Assembly: GCA_030756895.1 (NCBI GenBank)
Contig: JAVBIX010000004.1
Coordinates: forward strand, 1-39,426
Length of the DNA: 39,426 nucleotides
Origin: Synechococcus sp. SP2 MAG
GTDB lineage: Bacteria; Cyanobacteriota; Cyanobacteriia; PCC-6307; Cyanobiaceae
Reading direction: 5' to 3'
The notes beneath the pieces were generated by a model, which was not told the DNA's origin, searched no databases, and was given only the letters and a program-made list of their open reading frames with translations. The translations under genes and the position numbers were made by a program. Positions 27,153-36,363 of this stretch are shown here, in pieces (positions within the stretch are counted from its first letter, which is position 1; each line of letters starts with the position of its first letter).

Positions 27153-28471
27153 TTCAGCACACTTCCCCTCGCCCTAGGTCCTATCGCCGCAGATGGCTCG
27201 CCTTGGCGCTTGTCAGCACGTCGTTGTTGATCGGGGGATGCAGGCGTGCCGCAGCTCCAGAAGGCGCTCTCCAGCTTTGGACGCTGCAGTTAGCGCCCAA
27301 GTTCAACTCCTACATGGAACAGGTGATTGATCGCTGGGACGCTGACCATCCCGATGCACCGGTGCGTTGGACCGATTTGCCTTGGGGCTCGGTGGAACGG
27401 AAGCTCCTGGCTGCAGTGTTTGCGCGAACTGCCCCCGATGTCGTGAATCTCAATCCCCCCTTTGCGGCCAATTTGGCAAGCAAGGGTGGGTTGACCGATC
27501 TCACGCCGCTGTTGCCGCCCGATGCCGCAGAGCGCTATTTACCTTCGGTGTGGCAAGCGGCAGGAGATCCAAAGGCTGGCCAGATCGCCGTGCCCTGGTA
27601 TCTCACCGTCCGCCTCAGCTTGGTTAATCAGCAGCTGCTTCAACAGGCTGGCGTGGGCTCGCCCCCCCGTCGTTGGGAGGACGTTCCTGCCTTTGCCCGC
27701 AAAATCCGAGAGCGAACGGGACGTTACGGCCTCTTTGTCACAGCAGTGCCCGACGATTCCGCCGAATTGCTGGAGTCGATGGTGCAGATGGGGGTTGTGT
27801 TGCTGGATCAAAAACAGCGAGCGGGATTCGACTCACCCGAGGGGCGCAAGGCGTTTGCGTTTTGGACCGATTTGTATCGGGAGGGTCTTCTCCCTCGGGA
27901 AGTGGTCAGTCAGGGGCAACGCCGGGCGATTGAGCTCTATCAAAGTGGTGAGCTCGCGCTGCTGGCGAGTGGCGCTGAATTTTTACGCAGCATTCAGACC
28001 AACGCTCCTGGCGTGGCGGCGGTGACCTCCCCGCAACCGCCCCTCACCGGCGGCGATGGCACAGCCAACGTGGCTTTGATGACGCTTGCAGTCCCTCGCC
28101 AGAGTGAGCGACCGCAAGAAGCGCTGTCGTTTGCACTGGATCTCACCAACGGGCCGAACCAAGCGCGCTTTGCCCGCGAGGCCAGGGTGTTGCCCTCCTC
28201 CCTGGAGGCGCTCAGGCAGGTGCGTGCTGAGCTTGAAGCCGAGCGTCCTGCAACCCCTGAGTTGGCACAAATTCGAGAGGCAAGGCTTCTCTCTGCCAAA
28301 ACGCTAGAGCGGGCGAGGGTCCTGGTCCCTGCGACGCCCGGTGTCAAGCGTCTTCAGAGCATCGTGTACACCCAATTACAGCGGGCGATGTTGGGTCAAA
28401 TCAGCAGTGAGGAAGCGGTGCGCACGGCTGCTGAGCAGTGGAACCGTTATTCAGAGGCGAGATGGCCCTAA
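27149..28471 (+). CDS. ABC-type sugar solute-binding lipoprotein without a local transporter
   Basis: Periplasmic binding protein of the sugar-type family (extracellular solute-binding family 1), 440 residues. The lipobox is LLIGGC with Cys31. Family pattern: LQLWTLQLAPKFNSYMEQVIDRWDADHPDAPVRWTDLPWG near the start, then FARTAPDVVNLNPPFAANLASKGGLTDLTPLL and IAVPWYLTVRLSLVNQQLLQQAG. No permease or ATPase gene lies nearby, so partner subunits must be encoded elsewhere or it has another job. The ATG overlaps the mreD stop (ATGA), so it is translationally coupled to the cell-shape genes. The tail after about residue 370 has unusually high Arg/Glu/Leu helix content. Confidence 0.9.
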   Translation: MIQHTSPRPRSYRRRWLALALVSTSLLIGGCRRAAAPEGALQLWTLQLAPKFNSYMEQVIDRWDADHPDAPVRWTDLPWGSVERKLLAAVFARTAPDVVNLNPPFAANLASKGGLTDLTPLLPPDAAERYLPSVWQAAGDPKAGQIAVPWYLTVRLSLVNQQLLQQAGVGSPPRRWEDVPAFARKIRERTGRYGLFVTAVPDDSAELLESMVQMGVVLLDQKQRAGFDSPEGRKAFAFWTDLYREGLLPREVVSQGQRRAIELYQSGELALLASGAEFLRSIQTNAPGVAAVTSPQPPLTGGDGTANVALMTLAVPRQSERPQEALSFALDLTNGPNQARFAREARVLPSSLEALRQVRAELEAERPATPELAQIREARLLSAKTLERARVLVPATPGVKRLQSIVYTQLQRAMLGQISSEEAVRTAAEQWNRYSEARWP

Positions 28472-28608
28472 GCAGCCACCCATTGCGTTCATTGCTTGCG
28501 TTGAATTGAAAACATAAAAACAATCGAAAGCCTGAGTGCGTAGCTTTTGGTTGCTCACGAACTGTTCACGTAGAACGGTAGAGTCGCTTCTCTTCACATT
28601 GTGTTGCG

Positions 28609-29376
28609 ATGCCCACAGATGGGCCTTCTGCAAAAGGAACCATTCTTGTGGTGGACGACGAGCCCGCAGTAAGGCGGGTCTTGTTGATGCGTCTGCAATT
28701 AGCTGGTTACACCGTCGTTTCCGCTGAAGATGGCGAGGAGGCGCTGGAAAAGTTTCATAGCGAATCACCGGATCTCGTCGTTCTCGACGTGATGCTTCCA
28801 AAAATGGATGGCTTTGCTGTCTGCAGGCGTTTGCGCGCAGAATCTTGCGTTCCGATTATTTTTCTCTCGGCTTTGGAGTCCATCTCTGAACGAGTGGCTG
28901 GCCTTGACCTAGGAGCTGACGACTATCTTCCGAAGCCCTTCAGCCCGAAGGAGCTTGAGGCACGCATTTCCACGATCCTGAGAAGGGTGGGATCCGGTGC
29001 TGCCACCGTTGAACCCCGCGAAATCCCCAGTGGGCAAGGCGTGATGCGGGTTGGAGATTTAGTGGTCGACACCAATCGCCGCCAAGTGAATCGGGGAACC
29101 GAACGCATCGCCCTGACTTACACCGAATTCAGCCTTCTTGAATTGCTGTTTCGCGACCCAGGTCATGTGGTTCCTAGGGCTGAAATCCTTGAGCAGCTGT
29201 GGGGCTATCCGCCCAGACGGGCGGCTGACCTTCGCGTCGTTGATGTTTACGTTGCACGCCTGCGAGGCAAGCTCGAGCCCGATCCGCGCAATCCTGAATT
29301 GATTCTCACGGTGAGGGGCATTGGCTATGCGTCCCAACGCATGGGTGAGCCCGCAGGAGCACCTGCTGCAGTTTGA
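28609..29376 (+). CDS. OmpR-family response regulator, RpaB/Ycf27-like
   Basis: DNA-binding two-component regulator, 255 residues. The receiver has the acidic pair Asp16-Asp17, phosphoacceptor Asp60 (VVLDVMLPKMDG), Ser87 and Lys109 (PKPFSPKELEARI), all expected for a working receiver. The winged-helix output domain spans about 145-242 (YTEFSLLELLFRDPGHVVPRAEILEQLWGYPP, RVVDVYVARLRGKLE, GIGYASQRM). The wording of these motifs is close to RpaB/Ycf27, the regulator of high-light and photosystem genes, but differs enough (DLRVVDVYVARLR in place of DTRVVDVHISRLR) that it could be a paralogue, so I give no symbol. No histidine kinase is adjacent. Confidence 0.9.
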   Translation: MPTDGPSAKGTILVVDDEPAVRRVLLMRLQLAGYTVVSAEDGEEALEKFHSESPDLVVLDVMLPKMDGFAVCRRLRAESCVPIIFLSALESISERVAGLDLGADDYLPKPFSPKELEARISTILRRVGSGAATVEPREIPSGQGVMRVGDLVVDTNRRQVNRGTERIALTYTEFSLLELLFRDPGHVVPRAEILEQLWGYPPRRAADLRVVDVYVARLRGKLEPDPRNPELILTVRGIGYASQRMGEPAGAPAAV

Positions 29377-29447
29377 TGAATTTGGGGTGATCTGTTCGCT
29401 CTCGTGCCCTCCGCGGGGCAGGATGGCGCCCGACTGCTTCTTCTCTC

Positions 29448-30917
29448 TTGTCTGAACTTCGTGAGACCCGCTTGGAGAAGGCGAACGCTCTCAAAGAACA
29501 GGGGCAAGAGCCATATGCGTTGCGTTTTGATCTCACCGATCGCATGGCTCGCCTGCAAGCCGATCACGCTGATCTTGCAAACGGCACCGAGCGTGACCTC
29601 AAGGTTTCGGTTGCTGGCCGAGTGATGACGCGCCGAGTGATGGGCAAGCTTGCCTTTTTCACGCTGGCGGACGAAACGGGAACGATCCAGTTGTTCCTTG
29701 AGAAAGCAACGCTGGGCGAGAGCTTTGCTCAGCTCAGTTCCTTGGTGGATGCGGGTGACCTCATCGGGGTTCACGGCATCTTGCGCCGCACGGATCGGGG
29801 TGAGCTGTCCGTGAAAGTGAGCGAGTGGCAGATGCTCACCAAATCGCTGCAGCCGTTGCCCGATAAGTGGCATGGTCTCGCGGATGTGGAGAAGCGTTAT
29901 CGCCAGCGCTATCTGGATTTGATCGTCACGCCGCAGTCCCGTGAGACGTTCCGGCGTCGGGCGATGGCCGTGAGTGCGATTCGCCGTTGGTTGGATGATC
30001 GCGACTTTCTAGAGATCGAAACACCGGTCTTGCAGTCCGAAGCCGGAGGCGCTGAGGCGCGACCGTTCATCACGCATCACAACACCCTCGACCTGCCTCT
30101 CTACTTGCGGATTGCCACGGAGCTCCATCTCAAACGGCTCGTGGTGGGTGGTTTTGAACGGGTGTATGAGCTCGGGCGGATCTTTCGCAACGAAGGGGTG
30201 AGCACGCGCCACAACCCTGAATTCACCTCGGTGGAGGTGTACCAGGCCTATGCCGATTACAACGACATGATGACGCTCACCGAACAGTTGATCGCTTCGG
30301 TGTGTGAGCAGGTGTGCGGTACAACCCGCATCAGCTACCAGGGCGTGGACGTGGACCTGACGCCGTCCTGGAGGCGCGCCACGATGCATGAACTCGTGCA
30401 GGAGGCCACTGGCCTCGATTTCGGCTCCTTCCAGACCCGTGAGGCGGCTGTGGAGGCGATGCGGGCCGCCAATCTCCCCACGCCGGATAAGGCCGACACG
30501 GTGGGTCGGCTCTTGAACGAAGCGTTTGAGCATGCTGTGGAACCGAATTTGATCCAGCCCACCTTTGTGCTCGATTACCCGCAGGAAATCTCACCCTTGG
30601 CGCGTAAACATCGCAGCAAGCCCGGGCTTGTGGAGCGGTTTGAGTTGTTCATCGTTGGCCGTGAAACGGCTAATGCCTTCAGTGAGCTCACCGATCCTTT
30701 GGATCAAAGAAGCCGCATGGAGCTTCAGCAGGAACGTCGTGCTGCTGGAGATGTGGAAGCCAGCGGAGTGGATGAGGATTTCATCCAGGCCCTCGAAGTG
30801 GGGATGCCCCCCACGGGTGGCCTTGGAATCGGGATTGACCGCTTGGTGATGTTGCTCACCGATAGCCCCTCGATTCGGGATGTCATTGCCTTTCCATTGA
30901 TGCGGCCAGAGGGGTGA
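29448..30917 (+). CDS. lysS: Lysyl-tRNA synthetase, class II
   Basis: Charges tRNA-Lys with lysine. The 489-residue protein has an N-terminal OB-fold anticodon-binding domain ([21 protein letters not shown], about 57-77) and the class II catalytic domain with motif 1 around [10 protein letters not shown], motif 2 [15 protein letters not shown] and motif 3 [11 protein letters not shown]. The GGAEARPF and QEISPLA patterns are typical of LysS. The start is TTG at 29448 ([16 protein letters not shown]); there is no ATG in frame nearby and no clear ribosome-binding site, because the sequence before it is pyrimidine-rich. This is unusual for a highly expressed gene. It follows the response regulator by 71 bases. 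Confidence 0.97.
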   Translation: MSELRETRLEKANALKEQGQEPYALRFDLTDRMARLQADHADLANGTERDLKVSVAGRVMTRRVMGKLAFFTLADETGTIQLFLEKATLGESFAQLSSLVDAGDLIGVHGILRRTDRGELSVKVSEWQMLTKSLQPLPDKWHGLADVEKRYRQRYLDLIVTPQSRETFRRRAMAVSAIRRWLDDRDFLEIETPVLQSEAGGAEARPFITHHNTLDLPLYLRIATELHLKRLVVGGFERVYELGRIFRNEGVSTRHNPEFTSVEVYQAYADYNDMMTLTEQLIASVCEQVCGTTRISYQGVDVDLTPSWRRATMHELVQEATGLDFGSFQTREAAVEAMRAANLPTPDKADTVGRLLNEAFEHAVEPNLIQPTFVLDYPQEISPLARKHRSKPGLVERFELFIVGRETANAFSELTDPLDQRSRMELQQERRAAGDVEASGVDEDFIQALEVGMPPTGGLGIGIDRLVMLLTDSPSIRDVIAFPLMRPEG

Positions 30918-30962
30918 CCTGTCAGCATGGATAATTAAACCCAGTGGCAGGGTCCAATTCCC

Positions 30963-31226
30963 ATGAGTGGTGAGCGCGTAGGTTTCCGCTTCAAACACGC
31001 CGATGCGGTGGTCAAGCGCAATCCGCAGGGGCGGTCCCGTCGCGGATGGGTGATGGAGCCAGTGGAGCAGACCACGAGCCGAGGCACCAAAATGCCTGCT
31101 TATCGCATCCGCTGGCGTGACAGTGAGCGTCCTGAGATTGTGCTTCAGCACATGCTGATTGCTGATCCAGACCCCACTCCTCCGCCTGAAAATGTGAGCC
31201 TCGAGCCACCCGCACCCAAGGCTTGA
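30963..31226 (+). CDS. Small basic conserved-type protein of unknown function
   Basis: An 87-residue protein I cannot place in a named family. It is basic in its first two-thirds (RVGFRFKHADAVVKRNPQGRSRRG, YRIRWRDSERPEIVLQHML) and ends in a Pro-rich acidic tail. The alternation of charged and hydrophobic residues suggests a small beta-barrel, of a kind found in translation- or nucleic-acid-associated proteins, but this is a guess. It follows lysS by 45 bases, and its coding strand agrees. Its end nearly meets the coiled-coil gene on the other strand (22 bases apart). Confidence 0.65.
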   Translation: MSGERVGFRFKHADAVVKRNPQGRSRRGWVMEPVEQTTSRGTKMPAYRIRWRDSERPEIVLQHMLIADPDPTPPPENVSLEPPAPKA

Positions 31227-31248
31227 TTGAGAGCCATCTCAACCTGGA

Positions 31249-31734
31249 TCAGCTGAGGCCTTGATTGCGCCTCAGCTCTTCCAGCTCTTGTTGTGCTTCG
31301 AATAGGGCCCAATCCTCATCAAGGCTTCGCCTGGAGGAGGATTGCTGCTCTTGAGTTTTAAGGCTGTTGAGCTGCGCTTCGAGTTCGGCGAATTGAAGGC
31401 CAAGGGCCTCGAACTCCTCCCAGAGCTCGCGGCCCTGCTGCATCAGACCAACAACGTGCTGATCCGCCCGTTGCGCGAGTTCAAGGGCGCCAGCCTTACG
31501 TGCTTTCTCGCCCCGCTTTGTCCAGGCTTGGACCTGTTCGGCGAGGGTGAGCAGTTGACGGCGTAATTCCCTCGCTTGGAGTTGCTGCTGCCCGCGACGA
31601 TTATGAAGATCCCTTTGGCGGTCTTGAAGATGCTGTTCGCGCAGCAATTGATCTTGGCTGGGATTGCTGCTTAAAAACTGTTCAAGCCGTTCTTCCAGGC
31701 TGCGTTCGAGGTTGTCCAGCCAGGTGGGACTCAT
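31249..31734 (-). CDS. Coiled-coil protein of the hercynine cluster
   Basis: 161-residue protein, almost wholly helical and rich in Gln, Glu, Arg and Leu, predicted to form a long coiled coil (about residues 20-135). I associate it with the cyanobacterial family usually labelled hercynine metabolism protein, from its start (WLDNLERSLEERLEQFLSSNP) and its position; no biochemical role is established to my knowledge. It is the last gene of the egtB-egtD operon: its ATG overlaps the stop of the small protein by four bases. Possible roles are a scaffold or membrane-peripheral organiser. There is no signal peptide or membrane helix. Confidence 0.8.
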   Translation of the reverse strand: MSPTWLDNLERSLEERLEQFLSSNPSQDQLLREQHLQDRQRDLHNRRGQQQLQARELRRQLLTLAEQVQAWTKRGEKARKAGALELAQRADQHVVGLMQQGRELWEEFEALGLQFAELEAQLNSLKTQEQQSSSRRSLDEDWALFEAQQELEELRRNQGLS

Positions 31735-31964
31735 TGGATCGGATCCGGTGCGCTCGTGATCAATGGAGCTTCGATTTCTTGCTCCAGCGGATTGATCGCA
31801 CCTTCCCGTGAACGGAGCAACAGCTGGGTGAGACGGGCCACTGAGCCCTCTCCGAGCTCAAGGGCGCCCAAGCGATCGAAGGCGTTGCGGTACACCGTTT
31901 CCAGCTCTTCGATCAGGGTCTCTCGTTGTAAACGGACTGTGGCCCGTTGCTCGTCGCGACTCAT
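31731..31964 (-). CDS. Small protein of the hercynine cluster
   Basis: 77-residue helical protein (MSRDEQRATVRLQRETLIEELETVYRNAFDRLG), no membrane segment. Its size and position after egtD match the family often called hercynine metabolism small protein; its biochemical function is unknown to me. It lies 31 bases after the egtD stop and overlaps the next gene's start by four bases, so it is translated together with the coiled-coil protein and may bind it. A role as chaperone, adaptor or regulator for EgtB/EgtD is only conjecture. Confidence 0.78.
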   Translation of the reverse strand: MSRDEQRATVRLQRETLIEELETVYRNAFDRLGALELGEGSVARLTQLLLRSREGAINPLEQEIEAPLITSAPDPIQ

Positions 31965-31995
31965 GGCTCAGCAGGGATGAAGGTCTAGATCTCAC

Positions 31996-32976
31996 TCAGT
32001 CTGTGGGTTCTAAGAGATGTAAGGAAAGATCGTCATCTGGATCATGCCAGCGGCGCACCCAGCGCCATCCGGCCAGTTGAGCTAAGGCAACAGCCCGTTC
32101 AGGGCTGTATTTGACGCTGTATTCGGTGATCAGTGGTTCATCGCACCTGAAGGTCCAACGGTCATCGGCAATTCTGATCACTTGGTCGCAGCTGCTGATC
32201 AAGGCCATCTGCACCCGCTGTTGGTCGGCTTGCCAACGCGCTTGGTATTGGAAGCATTGGGGGTCAAAATTCGCTCCTAAATCGGCATTGAGGCGATGCA
32301 GCAAGTTGCGTGCGAAAGCGGCTGAGATGCCAGCGGCATCGTTGTAGGCCGCTTCGAGGCGGACCTCACTTTTGGGTTGGTCCAGACCAAGCAGGAGAGG
32401 TCCCCCCTTCAGCAACTGCTTGAAATGGCGGAGCAGGTGGACGGCATCGTGCTGCTCAAAATTGCCGAGCGAGCTGCCAGGAAAGAAACCGATGCGGCGT
32501 TGGTTGCGCAGCAATGGGTGCTCAGGCACTGCTGTAAGCGTGCTGTGATCGCAGCAAATTCCCAGCATTGGCACCTCTGGATGGCGTTGCTGCAGAGCTG
32601 TGGTGGCTTTGCCTAGATGCTCCGCACTGATGTCGAGGGCTACGTAGGCGGCGGGATGGATCGCGTTGAGAAGAGGGCCTACTTTTTGGGCGCTGCCAGC
32701 ACCGAATTCAACGATCACACCCTCACCAATGGCAGCCGCTATCTCGGCGGCACATGATTTGAGCAGAGCAATTTCGGTGCGGGTGAGGCTGTATTCGGGT
32801 TGTTCACAGATGCGATCGAACAGGCGTGAACCCTCCTCGTCATAAAGAAACCAGGCCGGGAGTTGGCGGGGACAACGGTTGAGCCCGATCCGCACGAGCT
32901 GTTCCATATCCGCTGCTGGCGGATGGAGGTCGATCAGTTCGGGTTTTTGATCGGTCTGTTGAGAGGTGGTGGTCAT
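31996..32976 (-). CDS. egtD: L-histidine N-alpha-methyltransferase EgtD
   Basis: Trimethylates histidine at its alpha-amino group, using three S-adenosylmethionine, to give hercynine. Family residues known from the mycobacterial enzyme can be aligned: Tyr45 in FLYDEEGSRLFDRI, the methyl-donor site EFGAGSAQK (90-98), Asn172 in GSSLGN, Tyr211 in AYNDAAG and the Glu285-x-Ser287 pair in TEYSVKY. All are present, so the enzyme should be active. 326 residues is normal length. Its ATG overlaps the egtB stop (ATGA). The S-adenosylhomocysteine it produces is recycled by AhcY, encoded in this window. Confidence 0.96.
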   Translation of the reverse strand: MTTTSQQTDQKPELIDLHPPAADMEQLVRIGLNRCPRQLPAWFLYDEEGSRLFDRICEQPEYSLTRTEIALLKSCAAEIAAAIGEGVIVEFGAGSAQKVGPLLNAIHPAAYVALDISAEHLGKATTALQQRHPEVPMLGICCDHSTLTAVPEHPLLRNQRRIGFFPGSSLGNFEQHDAVHLLRHFKQLLKGGPLLLGLDQPKSEVRLEAAYNDAAGISAAFARNLLHRLNADLGANFDPQCFQYQARWQADQQRVQMALISSCDQVIRIADDRWTFRCDEPLITEYSVKYSPERAVALAQLAGWRWVRRWHDPDDDLSLHLLEPTD

Positions 32977-34211
32977 CGGGCCAAGCGCAGGCCAGCCGCC
33001 ATCCAGCGGCTAGAGGGGGCAAAAAAATTGCGGTAGGTGTTGCGGGCATGTCCCTCTGGGGTGAGGTGGCTGCTGCCCCGCAACACAAATTGGGAGGTCA
33101 TGAATTTGCCGTTGTACTCGCCCACAGCTCCTTGAGCTGGTTGAAATCCCGGATAGGGCCTGTAAGGACTCGCGGTCCATTGCCAAAGCTCAGCATGGCT
33201 TTGCTTGAGCTGCAGCCCTTGCTCTTGAGCGGCCATTTCCCATTCGGCTTCCGTTGGTAAGCGGGCTCCAGCCCAGCGGGCATAGGCATCTGCTTCAAAC
33301 CAGCTGAGATGACGCACCGGGCGATGGGCCTCTAGCGGACAGCGGCCGGCCAGGGTGAACTCCCAGGCCCAGGCTGGCTGCTCACCACAGCGCGCTTGGC
33401 GCCAGTAACGCGGTGCCTTCCACTGCCGCTCTGTGCGAATAGCCCAGCCTTCACTCATCCAGAGTTCGGGGCGCTCATAGCCGCCATCCTCGATAAAAGC
33501 CCTGTAGTCGCCGTTGCTCACTAAGCGATCCGCCAGGGCATAGGGCTCGAGCCAAACGCGATGCCGTGGTTCCTCGTTGTCGAAGTGGAAGGGCTGGGCG
33601 TTGGTGTTGTTGTTTTCTTGGATGTCCTGGCCGATCTCCACCAGACCCCCCGCACACTGCAGCCAAACGGGAGCTGACTGGTCCTTCGCTGACCCGTGGT
33701 TAAGAGGCGATTCGGGCTCCTGCCAATCCATTCGATACGCCGGTTCCAAGGGCTGACGGCTGAAGGCATCGAGAAGATCCATCAACATCAACTCTTGATG
33801 CTGTTGCTCGTGCTGAAGGCCCAGTTCCACGAGCTCTAACCAGGGGGACTCTCCATTGCGTTGGAGCAGGTCTTCCAGGGCCTGGTTCACCTTGTGCCGC
33901 CAAGCGATCACCTCCTGCATCGGTGGCCTGCTGAGCAAGCCCCGTTGCGGTCTGGGTTGCCGCGGGCCAACCGCTTCGTAATAGGAGTTGAACAGATAGT
34001 TCCAACGGGGATCTGCCCCTTCGTAATCAGGGCAATGGGGGATCAGAACAAAGGTTTCAAAAAACCAGGTGGTATGTGCGAGATGCCATTTGGGGGGGCT
34101 CGCATCGGCCATGCCCTGGAGGCAGAGGTCTTCGGCTTCAAGCGGCTCAATCAATACTTCGCTGGTGCGGCGCACGTCCATCAGCCGGCTGAGCAGCGTG
34201 CCGGAGTCCAT
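32973..34211 (-). CDS. egtB: EgtB-type non-heme iron sulfoxide synthase
   Basis: Iron enzyme that oxidatively couples hercynine with a thiol (gamma-glutamylcysteine or cysteine) in ergothioneine synthesis. The N-terminal DinB-like four-helix domain carries the three iron ligands: His46 in WHLAHTTW, and His134 and His138 in LQHEQQHQEL. The C-terminal formylglycine-generating-enzyme-like domain (from about residue 180) has VEIGQD, WFEADAYARWAGARLPTEAEWE and the end VLRGSSHLTPEGHARNTYRNFF. 412 residues is typical. Which thiol it takes cannot be decided by eye. It is the first gene of the hercynine operon and diverges from the kinase-like gene over 97 bases. Confidence 0.95.
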   Translation of the reverse strand: MDSGTLLSRLMDVRRTSEVLIEPLEAEDLCLQGMADASPPKWHLAHTTWFFETFVLIPHCPDYEGADPRWNYLFNSYYEAVGPRQPRPQRGLLSRPPMQEVIAWRHKVNQALEDLLQRNGESPWLELVELGLQHEQQHQELMLMDLLDAFSRQPLEPAYRMDWQEPESPLNHGSAKDQSAPVWLQCAGGLVEIGQDIQENNNTNAQPFHFDNEEPRHRVWLEPYALADRLVSNGDYRAFIEDGGYERPELWMSEGWAIRTERQWKAPRYWRQARCGEQPAWAWEFTLAGRCPLEAHRPVRHLSWFEADAYARWAGARLPTEAEWEMAAQEQGLQLKQSHAELWQWTASPYRPYPGFQPAQGAVGEYNGKFMTSQFVLRGSSHLTPEGHARNTYRNFFAPSSRWMAAGLRLAR

Positions 34212-34308
34212 GGCAGGTTGTTGCTCGGGACAGTGACCTTAGTGAGGCCAGGCTGCAGGTGCTTTCCTACAAGTCGCCCTAGCATCAGCCCATTTAGGCA
34301 ATGTCGTT

Positions 34309-36363
34309 GTGATCGGCACGCTGCTGGCTGAGCGCTACCGCTTGGATCAATGTCTGACGTCAGACATGTCCGCACCCCAGGGAAAGCTTTGGCGTGGCAC
34401 CGATGTGTTGGCCTCCGATGCGCCAGTGGCACTGCGGCAGCTTCAAGATCCCGAGGCGCAAGACCGGTTTCGCCAGCTGTGGCCGGCGATGCAATCGGTG
34501 CTTCACCCGCTGATTCCACGATTCGGAGGACTGCTGGAGGACTTGGATTCGCTCTGGCTGGTGAGGGAGTGGCAGGAAGGATCCAGCTTTGGGCAAATCC
34601 AGCAGCAGCGGCGTGAGCGTCAGCTCGTGTTTGGTGGCGGCGAAGTGTTGTTGTTGTTGCGCCAGCTCCTCCCCGTGTTGGGCGTTCTCCATGGCAAGGG
34701 ACTGGTCCATGGCGATATCAATCCCAGCAACCTTCTTCGCCGTGATCAGGATGGGTTGCCGGTTTTGCTGGATTTTGGCCTGCTTCAAAACCTGGGAACC
34801 GCGCCGCTCCTAGGAGCCACGGCCAGCTATGCCCCGAGGGGGCAAGGCCGCGGCGAGATGGCCGCGCCATGGATGGATTTGCATGCTTTCGGCGTGACCG
34901 CATTGACCTTGCTGAGCGGACGGGCGCCTGAGGCCTTGCTGCCTGCCGATGCCAGCGAATGGCCATGTCCCCCAGACCTCGAGATCCATGAAGGCTTCCG
35001 CGAGGTGTTGGAACGGATGCTGAGTGAGGTGCCAGGTCGTCGTTTTGAGCAGGCCGGGGAGGTTTTGCAGGCCTTGAAAGTGGTTCCTATGCCTGAATCG
35101 ACCGGGCCGATGCCGAGTTCGGCCCGAACCGTTGTGCTCGCTCCTGTGGTGCTGGCCTCTGCGCAACTCCCTGCCGCCCTTCCGCAGGCTGTTGGCTCGC
35201 CTTCCCCTCAGCCTCGCCGGCGTCAGCGCGCCGATGAACGGCAAGTGGCCGCGGAAGGGCGGCTATGGCCCGTGGTGATTGCCCTGTTGTTGTCGGCTGT
35301 CGTGGGCACAGCCATCGGCTGGTTCCTTCTCAGCCGCGGCAACGCTCCGTCTGGTGTTCCATCCACCGACCGTGATGTGGTGGGCCGCTCGCCGACGGCC
35401 AGCCTCCCGCCTGCAGAGGTGGATCAGCGTCAACAACTTCTCAGTCGGCTGAGGGCTCTGCAGGTGGACCGCAGCTGGTTCTTGGAGCTTGTGGATGCCA
35501 GCTTGTTGGCCCGTTTCCCGGAGCGAAGCGGTCGCTTGCCCAGTGATTCCCTGGAGGATGCACCCCTGCGACAGGTTTGGAACGAGCTAGCCAATGAGTG
35601 GTTAGCAAGGGTGGAGCAGTTGCCTCCAGGGTTGCGCAGTCGACTGGGGACACTTGATCCGAAAGATTGGCAAACCCAGCGTCAGGCCCTTCTTGCGCAG
35701 GGTGTGAATGACAGGGTGGTGGAACAGATGGTCTCCGTGGCGTCCAACACCCTGTTGCCGGGTGTGGCCTCTGGGACCAAGCCACCTGAACCGTTCCGGC
35801 AGCTTTGGTTTGCGGCTGCCTTGCGCAGTCTGGAGGAGGTCAAGATTGAAACGGTGAAGGCCGGAGCTGAGATGGCCACCGTGCTGTCCAGTCGGGTACC
35901 AGCCGATAGCGCGCGCCTGATTTCCATTCAGGTTCCACCCAACCGTCGGCTGGTGCTCGGCATTAACGGAACACCATTGATGCAGATGACCGTCTATGCC
36001 TCTGACGGCTCTGTGGCCGCCGAACGGGGGCCTTTGCGAGTGGTCACCCTGGCGGCTGATGTGGGCACGCCTGTGCAGGTGCTCGTGACCAATGAAGGTG
36101 TCGCCTCTGGTCTGCTGACCTTGTCTTGTCGCGCTGACCTGCCGATCACGAATCCTGCACCGAAAGCAGTGCCGAAACCGCTGCCAAGGGTGGATCGCAA
36201 TCCGATTGCCGATCCGGCGACTGGAGCGCAGGGACCGGTGGAGGCGTTGCCAGAACCTCCTGGCCCGAAGCCTGCAGGTGTGAGGGAGGAGGTGTCCCAA
36301 GAGCCATCTGCCCCAGAGCAAGCCGTCCAAGAACCATCCTCCGCAGGGTTGGGCAGTCAGTAG
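34309..36363 (+). CDS. Degenerate serine/threonine-kinase-like membrane protein
   Basis: 684-residue protein with an N-terminal kinase-like domain (about 5-260). The catalytic-loop [10 protein letters not shown] (Asp136, Asn138) and a DFG (Asp155) are kept, but there is no Gly-rich loop, and the VAIK-type Lys is Arg43 in VALRQLQ, so ATP binding is doubtful. A Pro-rich, basic linker leads to one membrane helix (about 320-341), then an extracytoplasmic region: a helical part (about 370-500), a beta-rich domain (about 520-620, [20 protein letters not shown]) and a Pro-rich tail. Start GTG at 34309. The gene is divergent from egtB. Function unknown; a sensor or pseudokinase scaffold is possible. 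Confidence 0.8.
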   Translation: MIGTLLAERYRLDQCLTSDMSAPQGKLWRGTDVLASDAPVALRQLQDPEAQDRFRQLWPAMQSVLHPLIPRFGGLLEDLDSLWLVREWQEGSSFGQIQQQRRERQLVFGGGEVLLLLRQLLPVLGVLHGKGLVHGDINPSNLLRRDQDGLPVLLDFGLLQNLGTAPLLGATASYAPRGQGRGEMAAPWMDLHAFGVTALTLLSGRAPEALLPADASEWPCPPDLEIHEGFREVLERMLSEVPGRRFEQAGEVLQALKVVPMPESTGPMPSSARTVVLAPVVLASAQLPAALPQAVGSPSPQPRRRQRADERQVAAEGRLWPVVIALLLSAVVGTAIGWFLLSRGNAPSGVPSTDRDVVGRSPTASLPPAEVDQRQQLLSRLRALQVDRSWFLELVDASLLARFPERSGRLPSDSLEDAPLRQVWNELANEWLARVEQLPPGLRSRLGTLDPKDWQTQRQALLAQGVNDRVVEQMVSVASNTLLPGVASGTKPPEPFRQLWFAAALRSLEEVKIETVKAGAEMATVLSSRVPADSARLISIQVPPNRRLVLGINGTPLMQMTVYASDGSVAAERGPLRVVTLAADVGTPVQVLVTNEGVASGLLTLSCRADLPITNPAPKAVPKPLPRVDRNPIADPATGAQGPVEALPEPPGPKPAGVREEVSQEPSAPEQAVQEPSSAGLGSQ

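Noticed and set aside
28472-28608. HLR1-type RpaB-binding site before the response regulator
   Set aside because: Only a loose GTTCAC-like match is present; the required pair of direct repeats is missing.
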